A stretch of DNA of 64,000 nt. Source: Cytobacillus luteolus (lineage in GTDB: Bacteria > Bacillota > Bacilli > Bacillales > Bacillaceae_L). Made by a program: the position numbers and the translations under genes. The notes below the pieces were generated by a model that was not told the DNA's origin, ran no database searches, and saw nothing but the letters and a program-made list of their open reading frames with translations. Every line of letters starts with the position of its first letter. The stretch's first letter is position 1. Below, piece after piece: positions 25,410 through 35,368 of the stretch. The stretch covers positions 248,001 to 312,000 of the forward strand of contig NZ_JAGGKM010000003.1 in NCBI RefSeq assembly GCF_017873715.1, in the 5' to 3' direction.

Positions 25410-26291
25410 TTGAAACAAAAGATAGCAGATTTTTTAGTTTATTCAGGGTTATACGGAAGAGGGGTACAGATTTCTAAAGACGATTTAGAGGAACTGAAGT
25501 GTTTTTTAGAAGGAAAGTATAAATTAGATGCTTATTGTAGTGAATGTGAAACTGAACGTGTGTTTTCAATGATTGAACAAAAACCTAGAAGAAATTTAAT
25601 AAACAGACCTATTTATTTTAGCTCTGAATACAGTTCCATTGGAGATATAGAAAGACCAGAACTTGGAGAAGATGATTTCGCCCGAATTGAGCGAATTGAA
25701 TACCAAGAATTGATAGAAACATATTCAGATGTAAAGAAGACTTTTTTGTGTGCAAAGGATGAAAGCCATGCCTTAACTTTTTGTTGTCGTATAGATGATA
25801 ATCATATAATAAAATATGGTCAATTTCCGGCACTTGCCAATTTAACAAAAAATAACTATAAAAAATACAGGAGGATTCTTGGGAAGAGCTATTTGGATTT
25901 TAACAGGGGCTTAGGCTTACACTCGCATGGAATTGGAGCAGGCTCATTGGTCTATTTAAGAAGAATATTTGAAAGCTTAATTGAAGAAGCACATCAAAAA
26001 GCTAAAAGTCAACCAGGATGGGCCGAAGCTGACTATCCAAATAAAATGAATGAAAAGATTCTTTGTCTAAAGGAGTATCTTCCAGATTATCTAGTTGAAA
26101 ACCGAAATATTTATGGGCTATTAAGTAAAGGTATCCATGAGTTATCAGAGGAAGAATGTAACGAAATATTTCCTATAGTAAAAGTTGGAATAGAATTTAT
26201 TTTGGACGAAAAGTTAGAAATAGAAGAACGTGAAAGAAAGAAAAAGGAAACTGCAGCCCTTTTACAACGTCTGGCAACTAAACTAGGTTAA
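25410..26291 (+). CDS. Unrecognised cargo protein with cysteine pair and C-terminal HEPN/DUF4145-like helical part
   Basis: 293 aa from a TTG start with TGGAGG 9 nt upstream. Around residues 40-50 there is AYCSECETERVF, a zinc-knuckle-like start, and later TFLCAKDESHALTFCC. The C-terminal region (SLVYLRRIFESLIEEAHQ ... YGLLSKGIHELSEEEC) has the helix pattern of DUF4145/HEPN-like domains seen beside restriction systems. This is pattern similarity only. It is followed 175 bp later by a SLATT-like membrane protein on the same strand. Confidence 0.55.
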   Translation: MKQKIADFLVYSGLYGRGVQISKDDLEELKCFLEGKYKLDAYCSECETERVFSMIEQKPRRNLINRPIYFSSEYSSIGDIERPELGEDDFARIERIEYQELIETYSDVKKTFLCAKDESHALTFCCRIDDNHIIKYGQFPALANLTKNNYKKYRRILGKSYLDFNRGLGLHSHGIGAGSLVYLRRIFESLIEEAHQKAKSQPGWAEADYPNKMNEKILCLKEYLPDYLVENRNIYGLLSKGIHELSEEECNEIFPIVKVGIEFILDEKLEIEERERKKKETAALLQRLATKLG

Positions 26292-26466
26292 ATAGAATAA
26301 AAGATAATCAAATATCAAATTAAGTAATTATTGTGAGTTATTTTTACGTTTAAACGACTGAATATCATCCAAGATAGTATTTATGTTAACTTTTACTATA
26401 ATAATGGGAAATGCTCCTGTCTTTACTTGAGGATAGTTTTAAAAAATAATTGATGAGGAGAGAAGT

Positions 26467-27081
26467 ATGAGCGTTTGGACTTATTTTACTTATGGGTATT
26501 TGTTAACTGCTATATTAACTTTTTACCCTACTTTAAAAGCAATCCTTCGAAAAGTTAAATTGCACCCAGGTGGAGAATCATTTGATAAAAACCAACACTT
26601 TTCAGAACAAACAAGAGAATTATTAACACAACATTATTCAAGGATACAAGGTACTTTAATATTTTGGAAAAACCAAGCTGAAAAATACAGGAATTTTCAT
26701 TACTATTGTTTGTGCTGGACGATACCTTCTTCAATAACCATACCAATATTAATTCAAAGTATGAATGCAGGAAATTTTAACTCATCAAGTTTGTTAGTAA
26801 CAATAATTTCTTCTCATACCGCTATATTGTTGGCATTTCATCGGGGGTTCAAAGTTGATAAAAATTTTAAATCTTTTAGACATGGAGAATCTGAGTTTTA
26901 TGACTTATATAGAAGGTTATTAGATCGACCATCATCTTTTGGAAAAAATGAAATTGAGCAGATCGAAAATTATTTTATTGAGGTTGAAACTATTAGGAAA
27001 TTCGTTAGAAATGCAGAAACTGATAATATGCCTTCTATTGAAGATACTAAAGCACCAAACAATAAAACTACATCAATCTAA
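26467..27081 (+). CDS. SLATT-like two-helix membrane protein
   Basis: 204 aa. A first hydrophobic segment at residues 5-25, then a helical part (YSRIQGTLIFWKNQAEKYRN) leading into two close membrane helices (CLCWTIPSSITIPILI and LLVTIISSHTAILLAF), then GFKVDKNFKSFRHGESEFYDLYRRLL. This order (amphipathic helix, paired helices, basic helix with an E-x3-Y pattern) matches SLATT/DUF4231 predicted pore-forming effectors of bacterial conflict systems. The assignment is by pattern and moderately sure. GAGGAGAG precedes the ATG. Confidence 0.55.
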   Translation: MSVWTYFTYGYLLTAILTFYPTLKAILRKVKLHPGGESFDKNQHFSEQTRELLTQHYSRIQGTLIFWKNQAEKYRNFHYYCLCWTIPSSITIPILIQSMNAGNFNSSSLLVTIISSHTAILLAFHRGFKVDKNFKSFRHGESEFYDLYRRLLDRPSSFGKNEIEQIENYFIEVETIRKFVRNAETDNMPSIEDTKAPNNKTTSI

Positions 27082-27122
27082 TTGGTCTATAATATAGAGT
27101 AATCTATAAATAAAACAAGAAT

Positions 27123-27151
27123 AAAAGCGTCTTAATTGGACGCTTTTTATA
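27123..27151 (+). terminator. Intrinsic terminator of the SLATT-like gene
   Basis: AAAAGCGTC / GACGCTTTT 9-bp stem, 7-nt loop, T run. Confidence 0.8.
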
Positions 27152-27278
27152 ATTATCATATCTTCATCTTTTTATTTCTCACAAAATACACTTCTTAAAA
27201 TACTGCAAAATTCGACAGCATATAGTTACAACCTTTGGTATTATATGTATAAGGACTAGTTTTAGGGAGGATATTAAA

Positions 27279-28931
27279 ATGCCAATTATAAATTTCAAGG
27301 GGAAGGCGTTTGTTCAAAATTATCATTACGGGGTAAAATATCACGAATTAATACCAGAAAACGATAAGAGTATTACAGAAAAAGTGAGTCTCCATGATAA
27401 CTTAATAATTAAAGGCGATAATTTGAAAGCTCTTAAAGCTCTACTTCCCATTTATAGTGGTAAGGTACAGGTCGTTGTAATTGATCCACCATATAATACT
27501 GGTAATGAAAAATGGATCTATAATGATAATGTTAATTCACCTATGATGCAAAGTTGGCTGGGAGAAGTTGTGAATAAAGATGATTTAAGCAGGCACGATA
27601 AATGGCTTTGTATGATGATGCCTAGACTAAAACTATTACGTGAATTAATGAGTAAAGATGGAATAATTGCGATAACAATTGATGATCATGAGGTACATAA
27701 CCTAGGTTTGTTAATGGATGAGATATTTGGTGCTGAAAACAGAGTTGCATGTGCTCCTTGGTTATCGGAGCCAAGTGGTGGTAAGGAAAAAACTGGCCTT
27801 AGAACTGGACATGAATATATAGTAATCTATCATAATGGGGATCCTTCTTGTTTAACTCAAGAAGAAGTAGATGTAGGAGAACTCAATTTAGTTGATAAAT
27901 TTGGACCATATCAAAAGGGTAGAGAATTACGAAAATGGGGAGGAACTTCACTAAGAGAGGATCGTCCTGGACAATGGTTTTCTATTACCACTCCTGATGG
28001 AACTGAGGTTTATCCTATTCGTAACGATGGTAAAGAGGGGCATTGGAGATGGGGAAAGAATAACCCTGATATGATGGCAATTTTAGAAGATTACGAACAT
28101 GCACATTGGGAAGCGATGCCCTATGATGATGGGGTAACGTATAATGGTGAAACTAAAAGATGGGTTCCTTATGCTAAGATTCGTGAGCTTACTAAAAAAA
28201 TTGGATGGAAGACATGGTTGGATGACTTAGGAAGTAATGCAGATGGAACTAGGATTATTAAGGATATATTTGGAGAGAAAATCTTCGATACCCCTAAACC
28301 AGTTAAACTATATAAATGGATTGTTGGCCTTCATAGTAATCCTGATGCAATAGTTCTAGATAGCTTTGCTGGATCAGGTACTACTGCACATGCTGTTTTG
28401 GAGTTAAATAAAGAAGACTACGGCAATCGTAAATTTATATTAGTAGAAATGGAAGAATATGCTAACGATATAACAGCTGAAAGAGTCCGTAGAATAATTA
28501 ATGGTGTTGAAACAGCAAGAGATGAAAGTGTGAAAAATGGGTTTGGTGGGAGCTTTTCTTTATTTTCATTAGGTAATGCTATTGAAATGGAACTGTTCTT
28601 AAAAGGTGATAGATTACCATCATATGGGGATTTAGCTAGGTATGTTTTCTATACATCGACGGGGGAAGAGTTTGATCCTGAACAAGTTAATGAGTCTATT
28701 TCATATATTGGTGAGTCAACTGAATATGAAGTGTATCTTTTTTACAAACCAGATATGGAATATCTAAAAACTACGGCACTTACATTAGAGAAGGCTAGAG
28801 AGTTAAAAACATATGCTGGGAAAAAAAGATTAGTATTTGCACCTATGAAATATTTAGATCAAAATCATTTACATGAACTTAATATTGAGTTTTGCCAACT
28901 TCCATTTGAAATATATAAATTTAAGGGTTGA
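27279..28931 (+). CDS. mod: Type III restriction-modification system methyltransferase (Mod)
   Basis: 550 aa. Motif IV VVVIDPPYNTGNEKWIYND precedes motif I VLDSFAGSGTTAHAVLELN, the beta-class order typical of type III Mod N6-adenine methyltransferases. The N-terminal LIIKGDNLKALKALLPIY is also characteristic. The long middle region is the target-recognition domain. It is followed directly by the Res gene, so this is a complete type III system that methylates one strand of a short asymmetric site. GGGAGG precedes the ATG. Target not predictable. Confidence 0.93.
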   Translation: MPIINFKGKAFVQNYHYGVKYHELIPENDKSITEKVSLHDNLIIKGDNLKALKALLPIYSGKVQVVVIDPPYNTGNEKWIYNDNVNSPMMQSWLGEVVNKDDLSRHDKWLCMMMPRLKLLRELMSKDGIIAITIDDHEVHNLGLLMDEIFGAENRVACAPWLSEPSGGKEKTGLRTGHEYIVIYHNGDPSCLTQEEVDVGELNLVDKFGPYQKGRELRKWGGTSLREDRPGQWFSITTPDGTEVYPIRNDGKEGHWRWGKNNPDMMAILEDYEHAHWEAMPYDDGVTYNGETKRWVPYAKIRELTKKIGWKTWLDDLGSNADGTRIIKDIFGEKIFDTPKPVKLYKWIVGLHSNPDAIVLDSFAGSGTTAHAVLELNKEDYGNRKFILVEMEEYANDITAERVRRIINGVETARDESVKNGFGGSFSLFSLGNAIEMELFLKGDRLPSYGDLARYVFYTSTGEEFDPEQVNESISYIGESTEYEVYLFYKPDMEYLKTTALTLEKARELKTYAGKKRLVFAPMKYLDQNHLHELNIEFCQLPFEIYKFKG

Positions 28932-28936
28932 TATTA

Positions 28937-31456
28937 ATGGAATTAAAAGATTTTCAAAAATATTCACTTAGACAAGTTAATATCTACTTGGATAAATTGT
29001 TAGAGAAAAAAGCCAAATTTGATGAACAAATACTAATAGATAAAGATTTCGAATTCGATTTTCCGAAGAAAGCATGGGAAGAACTCGGTTTAGAAGAAGA
29101 GTATAAACCTAAGAAGAATGGTTTAGGTGAGTATTTACCAAATTTCTGTTTAAAAGTTCCAACTGGTGGAGGAAAAACGTTACTTGCAGTAAAAACTGTA
29201 GACTCCATATTGACTTATTATACGCAAAGTAAGACAGGTTTCATCTTATGGATTGTCCCAAGTAATCAAATATACAGACAAACATTAGAAGGCTTAAAAG
29301 ACAGGGAACATCCATATAGACAATCTCTTGATATAGCAAGTGGAGATAGGACAATGATTATTGAGAAGAGTGATTATTTTACTCCACAAGATATCCAAGA
29401 AAACTTAGTAATAATGCTTTTAATGTTACCAAGTGCAAATAGACAGACTAGAGAAACCTTAAAGATATTTCAAGATTCAGGTGGTTATGAGGTGTTTTTT
29501 CCAGATGAAGATTCACCAGCAGAGAATAATGCACTTCTAGAGAAAATAGGTAATCTTGATTGTTACTCAGATGAAACTGGATTCTTCGGTAATCAAATAA
29601 AAACCTCTTTAGGTAATACTATCAAGCTATTGAAACCAATAATAATTGTTGACGAGGGCCATAAGAGTTACAGTATTAATGCTCAAACAACTATTATGAA
29701 TTTTAATCCGAAAATAATTGTAGAACTCTCTGCTACTCCAACAGAATTAAGTAACAAACTTGTAAATGTTACCGGTTTGGACTTACTAAAAGAAGAAATG
29801 ATAAAGCTAGATTTACACATTAATAATAAAGCTAGTACGGACTGGCGACACACAATGCTTGAAAGTGTAAGTAAAAGAAATGAATTAGAAGAGATTGCTA
29901 TAGATTATGCTGCTAACTCAGGTATGAAAATTCGTCCAATATGCTTAGTACAAGTGGAAAGAACAGGTGGTGATCAAATTGGACAGGGTTATATCCATGC
30001 AGAGGATGTAAAAAATTATCTATTAAACGAATGCAATATACCTACTGATCATATCGCAATTAAAACAAGTGAAACTGATGATATTGAAGGTATTGATTTA
30101 ATGGACCCAGATTGTCCTATTAGATATGTAATTACTAAACAAGCTTTACAAGAAGGTTGGGATTGTCCATTTGCTTATGTTTTAACCATATTAAGTAATT
30201 CACAAGCAGAGAGATCGATGACTCAATTAGTAGGTCGAATACTTAGACAACCATATGCAAAAAAAACAGGTATTTCAGATTTGGATGAAAGTTATGTCTA
30301 TTGCTATAGACAACAGTCAGGAAGACTTATAGATGAGATAAGGGAAAGGCTCAAAGAAGATGGAATGGGTGATATAGCTAATAGAATCTCCGAGACTTCC
30401 GATACTGGTGGCCAGATACCCAATGCTAGAGAAATACCAATTAAATACAGAGAAAAATATAAAAAATTTCAAGGGAAGATATTTTTACCTCGTTTTGTAT
30501 ATCAAGAGGAAAATAACTGGCGTGAAGTAAGTTACGAAATGGACATATTCAGAAGAATAGATTGGTCTAAAGTTGATCTTTCAGAAATTGAAAATTTAAC
30601 ATTAGAAAAAAGAAAACAAAAGGATCAAATATTAGATATTACAGCAAGTAACGACAAGGAAGAAGTAATTAAAATCTCTAATAAGAAAGATTTTATAGCT
30701 GGTCTATCTATCGATCCTCTATTTGTAACTCGTCATATGTTATCGGTTGTTCCAAACCCTTGGATAGCACATGAAATAGCAGAGGGAGTGTTCAATAAAC
30801 TCTCAACAAGGTACGATAAGGTAATGGTTGAAGATAACTTTGTGTATATTATTGAAGAACTAGTCAAAAAGTTAGAACTTGAGAGGGATAGATTAGCCGA
30901 AGATGTTTTTAGGGAATTAGTAATAGAAAAAAGAATTCAGTTTTTTATTCAAGAGGATTCAGCTCATAGAATTCCAAGTAGAATAACGATAAAAGATAAT
31001 TCTACAAGATTGACAAAGGAAAACAGAGAACCTATTCAGCTGAGTCTTTTTGAACAAGTTCCAGCTGACGATATGAACGGCTTGGAACAGAAAGTAGCAC
31101 TTTATCTTGAGGAGCAAGAAAAACTTTTATGGTGGTATAGAAATCTTGTAAAGAAGAATTTTTATTATGTTCAGGGTTGGAAAAAGAACAGAATTTATCC
31201 TGATTTCATTCTTGCCGATAAAAGTAAAGATAACGAACAAGACTACGATACTTTATATATTATTGAAACAAAAGGATTACACCTAAAAAATGAAGATACT
31301 AAGTACAAAGAAAGTGTATTTGAGTTATGTAACGAATTGGGAAAGAAAACATCGTGGAATGAACTCGGAATAGACCTAGGTGAAAAAAATATAGAGTTTC
31401 AGGTAATATATGAGAACGAATGGAGAAGGAAGCTAAATTCTATTTTTGAAGAGTAG
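28937..31456 (+). CDS. res: Type III restriction enzyme Res subunit (helicase-nuclease)
   Basis: 839 aa. SF2 helicase motifs: KVPTGGGKTLLAV (Walker A), IIVDEGHKS (DEGH box), ELSATPTE, and RSMTQLVGRILRQPYA (motif VI). The C-terminal nuclease has YPDFILADK ... YIIETKGLH, the D...E-x-K pattern. I chose ATG 28937, with AAGGG 9 nt upstream, over a TTG at 28928 that sits on the Mod stop with no spacing. NREPIQLSLFEQ near residue 705 contains QLSLF, the consensus sliding-clamp-binding pentapeptide, which may be functional or chance. Confidence 0.92.
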   Translation: MELKDFQKYSLRQVNIYLDKLLEKKAKFDEQILIDKDFEFDFPKKAWEELGLEEEYKPKKNGLGEYLPNFCLKVPTGGGKTLLAVKTVDSILTYYTQSKTGFILWIVPSNQIYRQTLEGLKDREHPYRQSLDIASGDRTMIIEKSDYFTPQDIQENLVIMLLMLPSANRQTRETLKIFQDSGGYEVFFPDEDSPAENNALLEKIGNLDCYSDETGFFGNQIKTSLGNTIKLLKPIIIVDEGHKSYSINAQTTIMNFNPKIIVELSATPTELSNKLVNVTGLDLLKEEMIKLDLHINNKASTDWRHTMLESVSKRNELEEIAIDYAANSGMKIRPICLVQVERTGGDQIGQGYIHAEDVKNYLLNECNIPTDHIAIKTSETDDIEGIDLMDPDCPIRYVITKQALQEGWDCPFAYVLTILSNSQAERSMTQLVGRILRQPYAKKTGISDLDESYVYCYRQQSGRLIDEIRERLKEDGMGDIANRISETSDTGGQIPNAREIPIKYREKYKKFQGKIFLPRFVYQEENNWREVSYEMDIFRRIDWSKVDLSEIENLTLEKRKQKDQILDITASNDKEEVIKISNKKDFIAGLSIDPLFVTRHMLSVVPNPWIAHEIAEGVFNKLSTRYDKVMVEDNFVYIIEELVKKLELERDRLAEDVFRELVIEKRIQFFIQEDSAHRIPSRITIKDNSTRLTKENREPIQLSLFEQVPADDMNGLEQKVALYLEEQEKLLWWYRNLVKKNFYYVQGWKKNRIYPDFILADKSKDNEQDYDTLYIIETKGLHLKNEDTKYKESVFELCNELGKKTSWNELGIDLGEKNIEFQVIYENEWRRKLNSIFEE

Positions 31457-31460
31457 TAAA

Positions 31461-31491
31461 ACAAGCCAACTACTTTTAGTTGGCTTGTTTT
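31461..31491 (+). terminator. Intrinsic terminator of mod-res
   Basis: ACAAGCCAACTA / TAGTTGGCTTGT perfect 12-bp stem, 4-nt loop, short T run. Confidence 0.85.
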
Positions 31492-31494
31492 AAA

Positions 31495-32256
31495 GTCGGA
31501 GTTTGAGTAGATATTATACGAACTAATTGAATCAAATTTTCAGGAGATAAGTAGAGAATAATAAGATCATGCAAAAAAATCACTAAAAAGTAATCGAGTA
31601 TTGTAAGTCTTTGACTCATATCAGAAAAAACAATTAAATTGGCAAACGATTACTTGCGATCTAGTTTTGCATATTTATATTGAAAATACAAAAAGTGCAG
31701 ATCTACTTTAGATCCTGCATTTTTATTAGGTTTTTATTTAACTGGATTTATATTCCTCGGTGATTCCCAGGCTATCAAATTTATTTATTACTTAGATTCT
31801 GATTACAGCCAAGGGATTTTACCACCCTTGCCATCTTTTTTACCACTGTTCGTAAAGGAATTTACCAGGCTACGCAAAACACATTTACCAATGGATAAAA
31901 AAGCCCTACAGATTAACAATCTAGGAATCGTGTAGGGCTTTTATTGTTGATAAGTTACTTAGAGTGGTTACTGAAATAATCGAAGATTATCTTTCTAGAT
32001 CCTTCATAAATATCCTGCTCAGTCCAGCTATAAGGAACGGAACAGGTTCCTCCCCCTTGATGTGAAAAAGATAAAAAATCAAATATTTAGATTCTCTCCA
32101 AGTTTAAAGCAGTAAGTGAAATTACAGTTTTTTATCTTTTCGTCACCATCAAAATGCAGTTTTGATTACTATGCGGTGTAGATGTATTTAAAGAAGGACT
32201 AAAAATAAGCCCATCACTAAAAAAGCGGTGGGGTAATATATATATACTCTGTACAC
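31495..32256. other. 762-bp non-coding stretch with terminator-like hairpins
   Basis: No gene with a ribosome site was found. A hairpin at about 31690-31724 (TGCAGATCT / AGATCCTGCA with a bulge) and a strong one at about 31901-31943 (AAGCCCTACA / TGTAGGGCTT) with T runs look like bidirectional terminators. They may be left over from an earlier cargo junction. The second half contains GGAAC/GGTTCC repeats of no clear meaning. Confidence 0.5.
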
Positions 32257-33507
32257 TTAATCAAATGCCTTAAATATCATATCAAAGATTTTCTCCATTC
32301 CTGACCAATCATGTATTTCTAAATTAGGTAATTTACCTTTTTCTATATCATCTAGTAAATCATAATATTTCTTTAGTAAAAGGTCCTTATCAACAATTTC
32401 TCCTTGATACTGATTCAATGAAGAATTGTACCCTTTCCACTGGATAGGAGTAAAATTATTTTGATTATCCATTAAAATATCTGTCCCCAAATATAATTCG
32501 ATACTACCTGCTAAACCATTGACATTTGTTTTTATAGTTCCGGTAGGACCTAATGTAGGATAGTGGTTTGCTATATCTAACTCTGGGTAGTGCAAAATTT
32601 TTATATTTGAGGGTATATTAATATTTTTTAGATTTTTTACTGCATCAATTGCAGCAGTGTCGTTATCAAAAAGACCAATAACTTTGTTATTAATACCTGA
32701 GCCGATAAATCCTTTTAGGTAATTTACAAGTGATGCTGCACTACCGGATGCTTTTGGGGTACTAAAATCCATAAAGGAATAATATTCTAAAACATCCGGA
32801 TACAATACCTTCATAGTTCTTTTGATTATTGATATGTCAGAAGATCCTTCTGTTATTATAATGGTCTTCTGATTAGCTAAGGAAGATTTAGATAATAAAT
32901 CTATTGATTCCTGACTAAGCTCATCAGTTTCATCACAATATCCACCGTCTATAAGGTCAGAATAATCTAAAATAAATTTATCCTCGTCGCTGAATAATTC
33001 CAATAGACTTCTAATTACAAATCTTATATCTGATGATTCAAAACCAAAAAATGATTCACCATCAAAATGCTCTATCAAAATATAGGTTTCTATAGGACTA
33101 TTGTTCTTTTTAAAATTACAAAATTTATCTTTTAATTCATAAATACTGAACTTATTAAAAATTATATTTTCCATTGCTTTTAGCCAGCTATCAAATGTAT
33201 ATCCAGAAAGCACTTGGTCTTCTATTTGTTCATCTTCATAAACGGGTACATAATACTCATAGTCATTATTCGTTATAAAATCATTATGAGAATTGTTTAA
33301 GTTAAATCCCATAATATCTAAACGCAACTTGATATTTTTTACTGAATTAACATATCTATAGGAAACCAATTCTTCATTATCTTCGTCAATCCAGTTTTGT
33401 ATTTGTTTATCTGATTCCCTAAACAAAGTCATGAGTTCGGGATTTACAAAGCTTTTAGATGAATAAAGCTCAAAGCCATTTACAGTTAATGTAGCATAAT
33501 GCCCCAT
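32257..33507 (-). CDS. HEPN/Toprim-N-type conflict protein with TOPRIM domain
   Basis: 416 aa. The start MGHYATLTVNGFELYSSKSF resembles the N-terminal HEPN/Toprim-associated domain. From about residue 210 a TOPRIM fold is clear: KTIIITEGSSDISIIK (the conserved Glu) and KVIGLFDNDTAAIDAV (the D-x-D). After that come LDIANHYP and a helical end. Such proteins are predicted nucleases of RNA/DNA conflict systems. It follows the minus-strand gene at 33561-34823 after 53 bp, so the two form an operon. Confidence 0.7.
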   Translation of the reverse strand: MGHYATLTVNGFELYSSKSFVNPELMTLFRESDKQIQNWIDEDNEELVSYRYVNSVKNIKLRLDIMGFNLNNSHNDFITNNDYEYYVPVYEDEQIEDQVLSGYTFDSWLKAMENIIFNKFSIYELKDKFCNFKKNNSPIETYILIEHFDGESFFGFESSDIRFVIRSLLELFSDEDKFILDYSDLIDGGYCDETDELSQESIDLLSKSSLANQKTIIITEGSSDISIIKRTMKVLYPDVLEYYSFMDFSTPKASGSAASLVNYLKGFIGSGINNKVIGLFDNDTAAIDAVKNLKNINIPSNIKILHYPELDIANHYPTLGPTGTIKTNVNGLAGSIELYLGTDILMDNQNNFTPIQWKGYNSSLNQYQGEIVDKDLLLKKYYDLLDDIEKGKLPNLEIHDWSGMEKIFDMIFKAFD

Positions 33508-33560
33508 TTTTTCACCTAAACCTCCCTCTAAGAATTTTCGACTCCAAAGAGTACCTTAAA

Positions 33561-34823
33561 TTAAACCACTCTATTATCCTCATGTTCTCTAGCAAACCAT
33601 CTAATTATTTGTTGTGCTAGAATATCTACACATTCAGCAAATTCATGTAGTTGGTCCACTGGACACTCCATTCCCTTAAGATCATAATTTGTTTTTGCAT
33701 GGGCAAACATATTTCTCGTCTGACTAATTGCGGAAGCTACTTCTTCTATTGCCCTTTGTTTAACATCTTGTTTACTATCTACTGTAAGTCGATTTGTTAC
33801 TTTTAAAAATTGTGGAGCAGAGGGCACAATCTCATGAATATCGCAACAAGTTTCAATTGTCAGTTTTATTGCCTGATGGTCTTTTTTATTGTTTCTGTGG
33901 TTATCGAATATTTTATTCAATTCTAGAATATATGTAGCATCTGGTGATAGTGCTCTTCGACTAGACAATTTGGTTAGTGTTGATGCAATAAGGTCTTTCT
34001 GGATAACACTTTGCGAAACATACTCTATTACTTTTACATAAGTTAGTAATAATATCTCAGCATTTTGGGTGGATAAAGTAGAATTATATAAATCTAATAA
34101 TTCACTTATCCCCTTACCTCTTAACAAAGGCCTTAATTTTAGTGGAGTTGATGAGATATCAATTTCGTTTTCATCGTCTTCCCAAGGATCATAATATGGG
34201 CGAGGAGATATATGAATTTCCACCTTTAATGTAGACTTAATCTCAAACATATAGGCTTGTACAAGGCTATTGATTATATCATGGTTCAAGTCACTTTCGG
34301 CACGGATTTCAATAAACATATCATCATAATCAACTGGCGGGGTATATTTGTTATATTTCTTCTCTATCGTTAAAGCAAGGCCATAACTTGTTACCCCTTC
34401 AACAATATTTATCTTATATTCTTGGTCATCAATTATTTCAGTAAGAGCTGTAACATGAGGGTTTTCATCAGTTATTCTTGTCAAAACTTCTCTATTATAG
34501 CTATCAATTCGTACTAAAGCTAATTTTTTACCGATGAATCCATCTTCATCTACCTTTATGCAGTTTTTAGCTTCTCTTGCCATTTCAAGGACTTCTCCTA
34601 ATGTAAAATTACTTTCTTCATAATCCGAACGTGGTAGATACAAATTAAATTCAATTTCATCATTAATAATTATATCCTCGTCTTCATCTTCATCCGTGTA
34701 ATCATAATCCTCATCAAATACATATCCATGTTCAAAATCATACTCAATCTTGTAATTGTTACAAAAAGTCATTAAGTCCCTAATTTCACTTTCTATGCTT
34801 TCCGGTATAAATTTAAAGCCCAC
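33561..34823 (-). CDS. Partner protein with C-terminal HEPN-like R-x4-H motif
   Basis: 420 aa from a GTG start with GGGGG 7 nt upstream. The N-terminal part is very acidic (DEDYDYTDEDEDEDI). The C-terminal helical region contains AISQTRNMFAHAKTNYD. RNMFAH fits the R-x4-6-H catalytic motif of HEPN ribonucleases, in the same context as ApeA/abortive-infection HEPN domains. First gene of a two-gene operon with the TOPRIM protein. An RNA-cleaving abortive-infection role is inferred. Confidence 0.55.
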   Translation of the reverse strand: MGFKFIPESIESEIRDLMTFCNNYKIEYDFEHGYVFDEDYDYTDEDEDEDIIINDEIEFNLYLPRSDYEESNFTLGEVLEMAREAKNCIKVDEDGFIGKKLALVRIDSYNREVLTRITDENPHVTALTEIIDDQEYKINIVEGVTSYGLALTIEKKYNKYTPPVDYDDMFIEIRAESDLNHDIINSLVQAYMFEIKSTLKVEIHISPRPYYDPWEDDENEIDISSTPLKLRPLLRGKGISELLDLYNSTLSTQNAEILLLTYVKVIEYVSQSVIQKDLIASTLTKLSSRRALSPDATYILELNKIFDNHRNNKKDHQAIKLTIETCCDIHEIVPSAPQFLKVTNRLTVDSKQDVKQRAIEEVASAISQTRNMFAHAKTNYDLKGMECPVDQLHEFAECVDILAQQIIRWFAREHEDNRVV

Positions 34824-34849
34824 AAAATTCCCCCCTATAGATTCCTCTA

Positions 34850-35089
34850 TTAAAACAAACTTAACTGTTCTGATTTTACTTGTCGTCTTGGCATTTTAAT
34901 TTTTACAGCGAGGACACCACGTTCCACTTTTAATGTTCTAGTGGCAATCCAAGTTTCGCCACTAGAACATTCCCACAATAAAAAAGTCCTATTATTTACA
35001 TACTCTTTTGAAAGGCACCTACCCCTGCGTTTCTTAGCAATAGAGTAAAGAGTTGCAGTTAACATAGACCATAGTAAGTCAAACCCCAT
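34850..35089 (-). pseudogene. Frameshifted zinc-ribbon protein remnant
   Basis: 79 codons. RGRCLSKEYVNNRTFLLWEC followed by SSGETWIATRTLKVE matches the repeat of treble-clef/zinc-ribbon proteins (G-x-CLS-x2-Y ... LW-x-C-x2-GH-x-W). The expected closing W-C-P-x-C is not in frame, but in the next frame the DNA reads T-W-C-P-R-C-K-N-stop. One base has therefore been lost near 34930. In the present frame the product ends QVKSEQLSLF, a C-terminal QLSLF like a sliding-clamp-binding motif. Confidence 0.55.
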
Positions 35090-35368
35090 TTTAAAGCTTC
35101 AAAAAAACTGAAATCCATTCCTACCTACTCCTATTACTCTATTATTTATAGGATGTCTTCCCAAGATGTATATGTAATATCCAATACTTTACATAATTAT
35201 TTTATCATTATATCAAACTATTCACTGACTACATTTTATCTTTTCCTAAAAAATCTTATGTTGATTATTTTATTCGTGGGATAACTATTACCTAGTTATA
35301 AAAGCTTAAAAATGGATAGTTATGGTAGAATGAAAGGTACTAAAGATATCTATTAACGGAGGATTAGT

